Shown: positions 43,580 to 51,233 of the stretch, one piece after another | How the letters are laid out: each line of letters begins with the position of its first letter | How positions within the stretch are numbered: position 1 is the stretch's first letter | Assembly: GCF_042652985.1 (NCBI RefSeq) | Contig: NZ_JBHSHQ010000004.1 | Location: 79,042-143,041 of the forward strand | Length of the DNA: 64,000 bases | Reading direction: 5' to 3' | DNA from: Ruoffia tabacinasalis | GTDB taxonomy: Bacteria > Bacillota > Bacilli > Lactobacillales > Aerococcaceae | Program-made: the position numbers and the translations under genes | Notes under the pieces: generated by a model | What the model saw: the letters and a program-made list of their open reading frames with translations, nothing else | Databases searched by the model: none | What the model was told of the DNA's origin: nothing

Positions 43580-44937
43580 TTTTAATGACGATTATTCTAA
43601 TCCTAGTCTTTGTAATGATGATGAATTACGCCGTCAGTTACCAAAATTTCAAAATATTTGGCCTGTCTTTTGCGCCAGAACATGCTGAAACAGATGAAGT
43701 TAAGACATTACAACGCCAGTTTAGAGTGACTCAACTAATTATAGGAGCCGTCTTTATTGGCTTGTCATTCTTGGTGAGTTTGGATCTATTCCAAGGGTTG
43801 CGAGATTTTATGTGGATACTCATATTATTTAGTTATTTTGTCTTATCTTATGTGCCAGTATCAATTTGGCAAAGAAAATTCATGGTCTTAAAGCAGGAAA
43901 AGGGTTGGATATATGAAACACAAAAACGCGTGGTCGATATCAGTGTGACCCGAGAAAAAGGAAAAGCAGCGCCAAGCAAGAAATGGGCATGGCTCATTTG
44001 GTTACTGAGTTGGGTGCCAGTAATCATGGCATGGGTCGCTCAAAGTTCAGGAAGTTTCCTTCTGCCTTTAATCCTTGTACCGCTAACGCTCATCGTGATA
44101 CCCTTGTCTTATGATATGGTGATTAGCAGTAAGACGCCGTTTGTGTCCAAAGATAGCGAAGTGACCCAAGCTTACATGCGTCATTTTGAAAGAAATAATG
44201 CGGTGAGTTACTTGGAGATGAGTTTAATGGTCAATATCTTCTTTATTGCTTTCACAGCACTCATTCTCTTTAATCCATCGGATCTGTGGCTAATCCTATT
44301 ATTGGGTGTGTTCTTACTAGCCATTGTTGCTTTAATGGCCCAAACAACTCAGAAAAATAAAGACCTCCAAGCAAAATTCTTTGATCAAGCGGAATGGCAA
44401 ATGCCTGAAGAAGAAGGCCAGTATAAATGGGGTGCCTACTATAATCCAAATGATTCCAGATTATTCGTGCCTAAACGTATATCCGGAATGGGTACGACAA
44501 TTAATGTCGCTCATCCAGCTGGAAAGGTCATCATGGCGATCCTCGGAATCTTAGTCGTCGGTATTATTGGGCTCGTTCTGATGATGAGTCTGTCAGAATA
44601 TGATGTTTCAATCCAAGCAGATACGGTTGCCGTCGAAGCACCGATGTACGGACTTGAAGTGGCCTATGACCAAATCGAATCGATTGAATTAAATGAAGGT
44701 CCGTTAGAAGGCTCACGCACAAATGGTTTTGGTGGAATGGAGAAACGCTTTGGTTATTTTAACTTAGAGGGTTACGGACCAGTAGAACTCTTCATCTATG
44801 ACAGTCATCCTTACCACATCGACATTCAGTTTAGTGACGGGGAGTCACCAGGGTGGTTGATCTTTAACCAAACGACGCAAGCAGAGACTGAAGCCGTGTA
44901 TCAAGCATTAGTAGAACAATGGGAAATGAATCAGTAG
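43576..44937 (+). CDS. Membrane protein with DUF1648/DUF5808-like segments
   Basis: Protein of 453 residues with about eight transmembrane segments spread over the first 350 residues. A cytoplasmic segment KWGAYYNPNDSRLFVPKRIS resembles DUF5808. The C-terminal about 110 residues look like a bacterial PH-type beta domain. Function unknown; in related species such proteins accompany YtrA-type regulators and may sense or answer envelope stress. Translationally coupled to the regulator gene (ATGA overlap). Terminator at 44944-44975. Confidence 0.75.
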   Translation: MILMTIILILVFVMMMNYAVSYQNFKIFGLSFAPEHAETDEVKTLQRQFRVTQLIIGAVFIGLSFLVSLDLFQGLRDFMWILILFSYFVLSYVPVSIWQRKFMVLKQEKGWIYETQKRVVDISVTREKGKAAPSKKWAWLIWLLSWVPVIMAWVAQSSGSFLLPLILVPLTLIVIPLSYDMVISSKTPFVSKDSEVTQAYMRHFERNNAVSYLEMSLMVNIFFIAFTALILFNPSDLWLILLLGVFLLAIVALMAQTTQKNKDLQAKFFDQAEWQMPEEEGQYKWGAYYNPNDSRLFVPKRISGMGTTINVAHPAGKVIMAILGILVVGIIGLVLMMSLSEYDVSIQADTVAVEAPMYGLEVAYDQIESIELNEGPLEGSRTNGFGGMEKRFGYFNLEGYGPVELFIYDSHPYHIDIQFSDGESPGWLIFNQTTQAETEAVYQALVEQWEMNQ

Positions 44938-44943
44938 TAAAAC

Positions 44944-44975
44944 GAACCAAGCACTTTAGGGTGTTTGGTTTTTTT
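44944..44975 (+). terminator. Terminator of the GntR/DUF5808 operon
   Basis: AACCAAGCAC...GTGTTTGGTT followed by a T-run. Confidence 0.85.
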
Positions 44976-44990
44976 AATATGTTCAATAAT

Positions 44991-45314
44991 CGATCATTCG
45001 AAAAAAATACGAGTGATCGATTATGGCTAAACGATCATTCGAAAACAATACGAGTGATCGATTATGACTAAATAAGCATTCGAAAAAAATTCGAGTGATC
45101 GAATATGGCTAAACGATCATTCGAAAAAAATTCGAGTGATCGATCCCGGCTAAACGATCATTCAAAAAAATTCGAGTGATCGATCCCGGCTAAACGATCA
45201 TTCAAAAAAATTCGAGTGATCGATTCCGGCTAAACGATCATTCAAAAATAATTCGACTGCTCGATTCCGACTAAACAAGCATTCGAAAAAATCCAACAGC
45301 GGAATTAATCCAAA
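44991..45314. repeat. Tandem hairpin array, 40-41-bp period, about eight units
   Basis: Units begin at 44991, 45032, 45073, 45114, 45155, 45195, 45235 and 45276. A typical unit is CGATCATTCG, an A-run of 6-8, CGAGTGATCG, then a linker such as ATTATGGCTAAA or ATCCCGGCTAAA. Arms pair to a hairpin with an A-rich loop. The first six units are near-identical; the last two decay. The array lies exactly between the terminators of two convergent genes and has no coding potential. Confidence 0.9.
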
Positions 45315-45346
45315 AAAGTACACCCACAAAAATTTTGTGAGTGCAC
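45311..45346 (-). terminator. Terminator of the secreted protein gene
   Basis: On the minus strand GTGCACTCACAAAA...TTTTTGTGGGTGTAC then six T. Confidence 0.85.
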
Positions 45347-45355
45347 TTATACCAA

Positions 45356-46009
45356 TTATTCAGTTGGTACTTCCCCATATTCACTCAATGCAGTGGTAAT
45401 AGCATTTCCTTCGTCATCAAAGATATATTCAGAAGCGATTTCACCAATCTCAGGGGCATAGAAGTAGCGTTGTACTTCACCTTCTGGCATAACTGTTTCG
45501 ATCACAAAGACATCATGATATGTCTCACACTCGACTTCATGTTCAGTGAGAATATCAGTAACTGTAAACTCTTGCTCATCGCGGTAACCTCTTTTAAATG
45601 TGTCTCCAACCGCTAACTCGACTGGGAAGAATGTCGCGACTTGCTCATCTAGGGAGTCTTCGTGATAACGGAAGTCCTCAGCTTCATACGAATTTGGAAA
45701 GTAAGCTAATTCGATGACGCCATCTTGAGTCAGCTGATAAACGTAAGAGACTGTATTACCAGTATTAGCGCGACTTACTTGGTAAATCCCGTCTTCATCG
45801 GGTTCATAATCTAATGTTAATGTAAAAGGAGCAAACTCCATGCCTTCTCCTTTGTAATCGTAATAGGGATAGAATAAGCCAGGTGCGTAGTCGCTAGTAT
45901 CAACGCTTTCAATTGCTTCTTCAGCGGTCACTGCTGAGCTGGGACTTGTAAAGAATACCGCAGCGAATAGAATAGACGCTAGAATCCGTTTGAGTGTGCT
46001 CTTTTTCAT
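45356..46009 (-). CDS. Secreted protein of unknown function
   Basis: Protein of 217 residues with a signal peptide (about residues 1-28, Lys-rich start, hydrophobic core ASILFAAVFF, cleavage near VTA-EEA). The mature part is acidic and rich in beta strands, with repeated Tyr/Asp/Glu. No domain was recognised. The ATG of MKKSTLKR is chosen because AAAGAGGG precedes it; the longer frame to 46057 would hide the signal peptide. Monocistronic. The tail contains one cysteine in HEVECETY. Confidence 0.7.
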   Translation of the reverse strand: MKKSTLKRILASILFAAVFFTSPSSAVTAEEAIESVDTSDYAPGLFYPYYDYKGEGMEFAPFTLTLDYEPDEDGIYQVSRANTGNTVSYVYQLTQDGVIELAYFPNSYEAEDFRYHEDSLDEQVATFFPVELAVGDTFKRGYRDEQEFTVTDILTEHEVECETYHDVFVIETVMPEGEVQRYFYAPEIGEIASEYIFDDEGNAITTALSEYGEVPTE

Positions 46010-46174
46010 AATTGAATCCCTCTTTCTAAAATGCGCTCGAGTTTGAAATTGCCACAATTTTTTGACATATCTCTCCTCCTTTTAACTGAATTCTACTATA
46101 AACGAGTCACTATCTAAAATAATATCCATTTTATAGAAATATTAATCGTCTCACAAGTAAGCGTATACATTTTG

Positions 46175-46183
46175 TGTTATAAT
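46175..46183 (+). promoter_or_regulatory. Extended -10 promoter of the stress protein gene
   Basis: TGT-TATAAT extended -10 box about 17 bases before the AGGAGG ribosome site. Confidence 0.6.
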
Positions 46184-46214
46184 GAATATATAAGATATAC
46201 AGGAGGTGTGTAAA

Positions 46215-46661
46215 ATGTTACAAGAGTATCAACGTATTTTAGTTGCGACGGATGGTTCTGAAGGTGCTGATTTGGCTTTAAACAAAGCAGTAGCGATTGC
46301 TAAACGGAATAATGCTAAATTATTTGTTTTACACGTATTAGATACACGCGCAATCCAAGCGACATCAAGTTCGGATATTCACTTTAGAGAAGCATTAAGA
46401 ACTCTAGGAGACCGTGTGATGGAAGAAGCAAAAGATTACGCAACGGGTCAAGGTTTAACGGAAGTTGAGACAATTCTTGAGATGGGATCACCAAAATCGA
46501 TTATTGCGGAAGATATTCCGAAACGCGAAGGGATTGATTTAATCGTTATGGGTGCCAAAGGTATGGGAGCCATTGAAAGATTCTTTATGGGATCTGTATC
46601 TGAGAATGTTATTCGCCACGCAGCGTGTGACGTATTGGTTGTAAGACCCGATGAACTATAA
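46215..46661 (+). CDS. Universal stress protein, UspA family
   Basis: Protein of 148 residues with the ILVATDGSEGADLALNKA start and the ATP-binding motif GAKGMGAIERFFMGSVSENV, so it belongs to the nucleotide-binding Usp class. Role under stress or growth arrest is by family. The ATG at 46215 lies eight bases behind AGGAGG; the GTG at 46206 is part of it. Single gene with a terminator at 46718-46756. Confidence 0.93.
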   Translation: MLQEYQRILVATDGSEGADLALNKAVAIAKRNNAKLFVLHVLDTRAIQATSSSDIHFREALRTLGDRVMEEAKDYATGQGLTEVETILEMGSPKSIIAEDIPKREGIDLIVMGAKGMGAIERFFMGSVSENVIRHAACDVLVVRPDEL

Positions 46662-46717
46662 TAAAAAAACGATTCATGTTGAGAAAGGGACCAAACAGTG
46701 TATTTAAATAGTCAATA

Positions 46718-46756
46718 ATGCCTACTAGATCAGAAGATTTAGTAGGCATTTTTTTG
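46718..46756 (+). terminator. Terminator of the stress protein gene
   Basis: ATGCCTACTA...TAGTAGGCAT followed by seven T. Confidence 0.9.
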
Positions 46757-46854
46757 AAATGTAATAGCGTTTATAATCGAATCAGTTGCATATTTACCTC
46801 CAAATGTATTAACCTTAAGGAATAGAGATAAAACTAAATTTTAAGGAGTTATAT

Positions 46855-47496
46855 ATGTTTTCAATAAATGGGAAAGAATTTATATGGAAGGCGTTAATGT
46901 CTTTAATTGGTATTACCCTCATCAGTTTTGGGGCCGCATTGAGCCAAACAATGAATATGGGCTTGGATCCATTCACTGCGATTAACACAGGTGCGAGTGA
47001 GTTACTTGGCTTTACTTTGGGGAATTATCAGTTATTTGTCAATGCTGCGATTTTGGCAATTATTTTGTTTTTTGACCGGAAGATTATTGGCTGGGGGACG
47101 ATTTTCAACTTAGTGCTTGTTGGTTACATGATTGAATTCTTTATCAGCATGTTAGAGTCATTCATAGACCCAACTCAATTTGCCTTTATCGTTCAGCTTT
47201 TAATCACAGTGGTCGCGATTTTAATCTTTACTTTCGGTGTCGCTTTATATATGGCCGCTGATCTTGGGGTATCACCCTATGATGCGATTGCGCCAGTCAT
47301 CACTGACCGCGTTTCAGCGAGTTACAAAACTGTCAGAATGATTCAAGATATAGTTGTTGTAATTACTGCGTGGATTCTTGGGGGTCCGGTTGGCGTTTCA
47401 ACCTTCATCACTGGTTTCCTTGCTGGTCCGTTGATTGATTTCTTTTCAAACCGTTTCACAAGGAAACTAACCGACAAAATCGAAGCACAAGCATAA
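46855..47496 (+). CDS. YczE/YyaS-family membrane protein
   Basis: Membrane protein of 213 residues with five to six hydrophobic segments. The repeated pattern MNMGLDPFTAINTGASELLG and AADLGVSPYDAIAPVITDRV marks the two halves of YczE/YitT-like proteins. Function is unknown, although some members are needed for surfactin or antibiotic synthesis. Ribosome site AAGGAG. Convergent with mscS; terminator between them. Confidence 0.85.
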   Translation: MFSINGKEFIWKALMSLIGITLISFGAALSQTMNMGLDPFTAINTGASELLGFTLGNYQLFVNAAILAIILFFDRKIIGWGTIFNLVLVGYMIEFFISMLESFIDPTQFAFIVQLLITVVAILIFTFGVALYMAADLGVSPYDAIAPVITDRVSASYKTVRMIQDIVVVITAWILGGPVGVSTFITGFLAGPLIDFFSNRFTRKLTDKIEAQA

Positions 47497-47501
47497 AAAA
47501 G

Positions 47502-47528
47502 GACGCCTATCTCAGGCGTCTTTTGCTT
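47502..47528. terminator. Terminator between YczE-like gene and mscS
   Basis: GACGCC-TATCTCA-GGCGTC then TTTT; A-rich on the other side, so probably bidirectional. Confidence 0.8.
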
Positions 47529-48425
47529 TTAAGAAAATATATCATCTGCATTTTCTTTCTCAACTTGAACCATTGTATTCATGCGTGACAATTCACTCAT
47601 TGGAATTGGATGGCCTGCTTCATTTAAAGCATCGGCGAATAACTTGTAATAACGTCCCTCGACGTCAACCACATCATCAGCGTCTTTAACCCAAATCCGT
47701 ATTTTATAGATGAGTCGTCCGTGTTTGTCTTTCATCAAGCCAATAAAATCCGTCGTGTCATTAATTTGATCATCGGACTCGATGACTTGACGGTAAGTGT
47801 CTTTAAGTAACTCTTCATAGGCCGCAAAGTTAATATCTGTGGGAATCAATAAATCCAAATCAATTCGGACTGCTTCGCGCGACAGATTTGACAATTCTTG
47901 AATATTTCCATTGGGTATAAAATGATGAATCCCGTTATAATCGCGAATCACCGTAGTTCGCACCCCAATACTGTAAATGCGCCCTTCATAACCGTTAATG
48001 ACGATGTGATCACCCACATCAAATTGGTGTTCAATCAAGATAAACAAACCATTCACCAAATCTGAAACTAAATCCTTCGCTCCTAAACCAACCGCCAAAC
48101 TCGCAATCCCAGCTCCAGCAACTAAAGTTCCCACTGGAATGCCAAGTATTGAAAGTACGCTGTAACCAACGAAGAAGTAAAATGTATAAAGAACGATATT
48201 CAGCAATAGTCGTTGAATCGTATTGTTTCTTGAAAAATTATAAAACTTAAAGCGCTTTGTGTTTTCAAAGTAAGTTGTAATAATTTTCACAACTAACATT
48301 CGCACAAGCCATAAAGCCGTAACGGTTAAAATAATGCGAAGAACGGTTGAGAGACCGTCCTCTAATAAAGCCTGAAAATCAATGGATCGAAAGATGTTCC
48401 TGAACGCATCTCTTATATATGTCAT
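47529..48425 (-). CDS. Small-conductance mechanosensitive channel (MscS family)
   Basis: Protein of 298 residues. After an N-terminal soluble helix and two to three membrane segments comes the pore helix and the family motif (VAGAGIASLAVGLGAKDLVSD), a beta domain (FDVGDHIVINGYEGRIYSIG, then IPNGNI) and a C-terminal alpha/beta domain. It releases osmolytes on moderate hypo-osmotic shock. Single gene; one hairpin array lies just beyond its start. Confidence 0.93.
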   Translation of the reverse strand: MTYIRDAFRNIFRSIDFQALLEDGLSTVLRIILTVTALWLVRMLVVKIITTYFENTKRFKFYNFSRNNTIQRLLLNIVLYTFYFFVGYSVLSILGIPVGTLVAGAGIASLAVGLGAKDLVSDLVNGLFILIEHQFDVGDHIVINGYEGRIYSIGVRTTVIRDYNGIHHFIPNGNIQELSNLSREAVRIDLDLLIPTDINFAAYEELLKDTYRQVIESDDQINDTTDFIGLMKDKHGRLIYKIRIWVKDADDVVDVEGRYYKLFADALNEAGHPIPMSELSRMNTMVQVEKENADDIFS

Positions 48426-48463
48426 AGACGAGCTCCTTTCCTTAGATGTTTATTTATTGGGCT

Positions 48464-48541
48464 TGCGTAGCGTCGTGCTCGACTACGATGTACCGCAAAC
48501 CAATTTCCGTAGAGTCGTGAGTGAGCACGACGCTCTGCAAA
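48464..48541. repeat. Two hairpin units, 42-bp period
   Basis: Units begin at 48464 (TGCGTAGCGTCGTG...TACCGCA) and 48506 (CCGTAGAGTCGTG...CACGACGCTCTGCA). Each folds on itself. They belong to the same family as the array at 48951-49108, so the two arrays bracket the small membrane protein gene at 48684. Confidence 0.75.
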
Positions 48542-48683
48542 GCCAACTTAATTATGTTTGCCTTACATTCATTATAGGTTAAATTTAATAAGCATTTCAA
48601 ATTAGACGCGTAAGTAAGTGTTCACAGTGTCTCACCTCATTATTTTCAGTTTATGTTAGAATGAAAGCAAAGAGGTGAGACAA

Positions 48684-48941
48684 GTGAACAATCTAAATTC
48701 AATTACACGAGGCATCAGTGCTGTTATTATCATTGGTTCATTTATTGCACAAATGAATGATCTCATATCAAGGCATATCTTCACTTCGCTACTACTCTTG
48801 GCTGTTTCAATCCCACAACTGTATACAGCCTGGGAAATTTATTATAAAAACAATAAAAAATGGAACCTCACTTCAATTGCGATGACCATTCTAGGAGTGT
48901 TCTGTATTATATCAGCAGTAAGTATCTATATTATTGGTTAA
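48684..48941 (+). CDS. Small membrane protein of unknown function
   Basis: Protein of 85 residues, beginning MNNLNSITRG, with three hydrophobic segments (about 10-28, 33-50 and 60-82). GTG start at 48684, eight bases behind AGAGG; the GTG at 48675 lies in that site. No domain recognised. Hairpin repeats of one family lie both upstream and immediately downstream (ten bases after the stop). Confidence 0.6.
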   Translation: MNNLNSITRGISAVIIIGSFIAQMNDLISRHIFTSLLLLAVSIPQLYTAWEIYYKNNKKWNLTSIAMTILGVFCIISAVSIYIIG

Positions 48942-48950
48942 AAATGACCT

Positions 48951-49108
48951 TGCGGTTCATCGTGACTCAGCGCGATGGACCGCAAATCTGTTTCCGTGGT
49001 GTCGTGATCGCCCACGACGTACCGCAAATTCAAATGCGTAGTGTCGAGCTCACTCACGACGTACCGCAAACGAAAATACGGAGCGTCGTGCCACCACACG
49101 ACGCCCCG
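48951..49108. repeat. Tandem hairpin array, exact 42-bp period, four units
   Basis: Units begin at 48951, 48993, 49035 and 49077, exactly 42 bases apart. The first unit pairs TGCGGTTCATCG with CGATGGACCGCA. Later units keep a stem around GTCGTG / CACGAC with changed bases, which is covariation-like. Linkers are AAATCTGTT, AATTCAAA and similar. The array lies between a plus-strand gene and the terminator shared with the convergent methyltransferase gene. Confidence 0.88.
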
Positions 49109-49122
49109 AAAACCAAAAAACC

Positions 49123-49152
49123 CACCTCAAATCATCAATTTGAAGTGATTTT
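49123..49152. terminator. Bidirectional terminator after the 49-kb array
   Basis: CACCTCAAAT-CATCA-ATTTGAAGTG, followed by ATTTTT on the plus strand and GGGTTTTTT on the minus strand. Confidence 0.8.
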
Positions 49153-49158
49153 TCTCTA

Positions 49159-49725
49159 TTATTTAGTCGCGCGCAATAAAAAGCGCGAACTATTCTGATC
49201 TTCAAAGAATATATCTGCTTCTACATTCGCAAAACCCGCTCCTTGAACTTCTTCAGCCAACTGATTCATGTCGAAGCCGTGTCCATGACCTTGTTTACCC
49301 ATTTCAATCAGTAATAATTGGCCGTCTTCATTCAACTGTTCAAGTAGCGACGCTAACAATGCTTGATAATTAGGAATGTGGTGCAAGACAAGTGACATAA
49401 TAATCGTATCGACTTTTTCAGGAAGTTGAATACCTTTTTCAAAATCCATCAAGCGGACAGAGGCATTGTGTGCGGATGTCTCAGCAAGTTTCAACTCGAC
49501 TTGTTCCAGCATTTTCTCAGACCCGTCCACAAATAACATTGAATCCACGTCCTCAAGTAATTCCAAGCCGACTAAGCCGGTTCCGCAGCCTAAGTCGACC
49601 ACTTTTTCCGAGCGCTCATCATTTAGAAAAGGGCGGATGGCTTCAGTTGCGAGCTCAGCCATTTTAATATTATTTGATGAGTCGTAGTGCGATGCTAGTT
49701 GGTTAAATTTGTGTATATGATTCAT
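49159..49725 (-). CDS. Class I SAM-dependent methyltransferase
   Basis: Protein of 188 residues with motif I VVDLGCGTGLVGLELL, motif II DSMLFVDGSEKMLEQ and the later motif IIMSLVLHHIPNYQALLASL, as in UbiE/methyltransferase-11 type enzymes acting on small molecules. The substrate is unknown. It lies 12 bases after the thioredoxin-reductase-like gene on the same strand, so the two are probably co-transcribed. Confidence 0.85.
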   Translation of the reverse strand: MNHIHKFNQLASHYDSSNNIKMAELATEAIRPFLNDERSEKVVDLGCGTGLVGLELLEDVDSMLFVDGSEKMLEQVELKLAETSAHNASVRLMDFEKGIQLPEKVDTIIMSLVLHHIPNYQALLASLLEQLNEDGQLLLIEMGKQGHGHGFDMNQLAEEVQGAGFANVEADIFFEDQNSSRFLLRATK

Positions 49726-49737
49726 TCAATTCTCTCC

Positions 49738-50640
49738 TTAAATGCGATTAAAATTCGCTTGACTTGCTTGGGCGATAATACCAATACCGGCCATATGACC
49801 TTGACTGGCAGAGACGATGAGCTGAGAAGGACCCGTAATTTCACCAGCAGCATAGATGCCTGGGATATTTGTCTGTCCCATCATATTCGTCACAACAAAG
49901 CCAGCTTCACTCACTTCCAGATCCAGTTGCTCAATAAATGGCATCGGGTGTTTTAATTCTGTCGTAATAAAACCTCCCGTACGCTCAAGAATCTCACCAC
50001 CTTCAAAATGGACACTCTCAAGTTGCCCGTCAGAACCCTTTAATTCACGAATCGTATCTTCGATAAGTCGAATGTTATTTCCCTCTAAGAGTGCTTTTTG
50101 TTCTGAATCAAAGACCACCAATCCATTAGTAGCAACAACTAAGTCATCAGTCCAGTTGGTTAATAATTGAACCACATGCAAGGCTTGGCTAGTCTCTGCG
50201 ATCAGGACAAGTGGTTGTTCCTTCATTTCCCAACCGTCGCAGAAAGGACAAGAGAATAAACTGCGTCCGTAATATTTCTCAATATCTTCCACTTTAGGGA
50301 GCGTCTCTGATAAACCAGTGGCTAAGACGATATTCTTAGTGCGGATGAATTCACCAGCGTCGGTCGTTACTTCGAAAGTCTCGTCTTCTTTTCGCTCAAT
50401 GGACTTAACTCTACCTGGTTTAACTGAGATATTTGGGTATTTAAGCAAGTCGCTTCGACCTGCCAATCTAAAGTCTTCAGGTGTGATCCCATCCCGAGTT
50501 AGAAAGGCGTGGGATTCTTGAGTGACCGCGTTTCTCGGCTTCTCATCGTCAATCAACACAACTTCCATGCGACCTCGTCCCGCAACTAAAGCCGCACCCA
50601 TTCCAGCAGGGCCACCACCAATAACTAATACATCAATCAT
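49738..50640 (-). CDS. Thioredoxin-reductase-like FAD/NAD(P)H oxidoreductase
   Basis: Flavoprotein of 300 residues with FAD motif VLVIGGGPAGMGAALVAGR, a redox pair Cys131-Cys134 in SCPFCDGWEM and a C-terminal IPGIYAAGEI motif. The NADPH motif is weak (LVLIAETSQALHVV lacks the usual GGGDSA), so it may use an unusual donor or none, like ferredoxin-dependent or oxidase-type relatives. An Rrf2 regulator gene lies just upstream and may control it by redox state (inference). Confidence 0.85.
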   Translation of the reverse strand: MIDVLVIGGGPAGMGAALVAGRGRMEVVLIDDEKPRNAVTQESHAFLTRDGITPEDFRLAGRSDLLKYPNISVKPGRVKSIERKEDETFEVTTDAGEFIRTKNIVLATGLSETLPKVEDIEKYYGRSLFSCPFCDGWEMKEQPLVLIAETSQALHVVQLLTNWTDDLVVATNGLVVFDSEQKALLEGNNIRLIEDTIRELKGSDGQLESVHFEGGEILERTGGFITTELKHPMPFIEQLDLEVSEAGFVVTNMMGQTNIPGIYAAGEITGPSQLIVSASQGHMAGIGIIAQASQANFNRI

Positions 50641-50694
50641 ATTTTCTCCTCCTATTAAATCTATTAAAGACCTTTAATGTCCAGAATTACTCCA

Positions 50695-50715
50695 ACATTA
50701 GCCTAATGCTAATGT
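50695..50715. promoter_or_regulatory. 21-bp palindrome at the end of the Rrf2 gene
   Basis: ACATTAG-CCTAATG-CTAATGT is perfectly symmetric in its arms. It overlaps the Rrf2 stop codon and lies 55 bases before the oxidoreductase gene, so it could be an operator for that gene or a weak terminator. Confidence 0.45.
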
Positions 50716-51122
50716 CTTGCGTGCACTTCTTTTAAAATGTCTCCGATTGTCTTCTGCGCCAAAACTTCCTGCATCTTAACTTCAGCCTCAGAAATCGCAT
50801 TTTCAATTAAACATTCGTGATGATGCGTACTTTCATGAGTCATCGTACAATTTAACATGGCTTCCTGTCCCTCGACCGCTTGAATAATATCTAAAAATGA
50901 ACATGAATCAGGTGATCCAAGTAATTGGTAGCCGCCATTAACCCCAGGCGTTGACGTAATGAGCCCGGCTTTAGATAATTTAGTCAAAATCTTAGACAAA
51001 TAGCTCGACGACAGATGTTGGCGACTAGCCAAATCCTCAACCCGAACCGCTTCACGATCCGACTCCATAGCTAAATGAACCATCGAATGCAGGGCGTAAT
51101 TCGTTGCTTTTGAATATTTCAT
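50709..51122 (-). CDS. Rrf2-family transcriptional regulator
   Basis: Protein of 137 residues with the Rrf2 winged helix (KYSKATNYALHSMVHLAM, HLSSSYLSKILTKLSKAGLI, STPGVNGGYQLL). Three cysteines (74, 92, 104) and a His cluster HHHE near the third could hold an Fe-S cluster or act as thiol sensors. Encoded directly upstream of the thioredoxin-reductase-like gene on the same strand. Confidence 0.9.
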   Translation of the reverse strand: MKYSKATNYALHSMVHLAMESDREAVRVEDLASRQHLSSSYLSKILTKLSKAGLITSTPGVNGGYQLLGSPDSCSFLDIIQAVEGQEAMLNCTMTHESTHHHECLIENAISEAEVKMQEVLAQKTIGDILKEVHARH

Positions 51123-51233
51123 AACATGGCCTCCTTAATGAAAGACTCAATTTGTCTGGAATTAAATATAAAGGAAATAAAAGACAAAAGTAAGAAAAAA
51201 ATAACAGGAACTATAAAAATAGTCCCTGCTAAA

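Noticed and set aside
44991..45314. Possible CRISPR array
   Set aside because: Whole units are repeated with only small drift; there are no unique spacers and no cas genes. The repeat is a self-pairing tandem repeat, not repeat-spacer.
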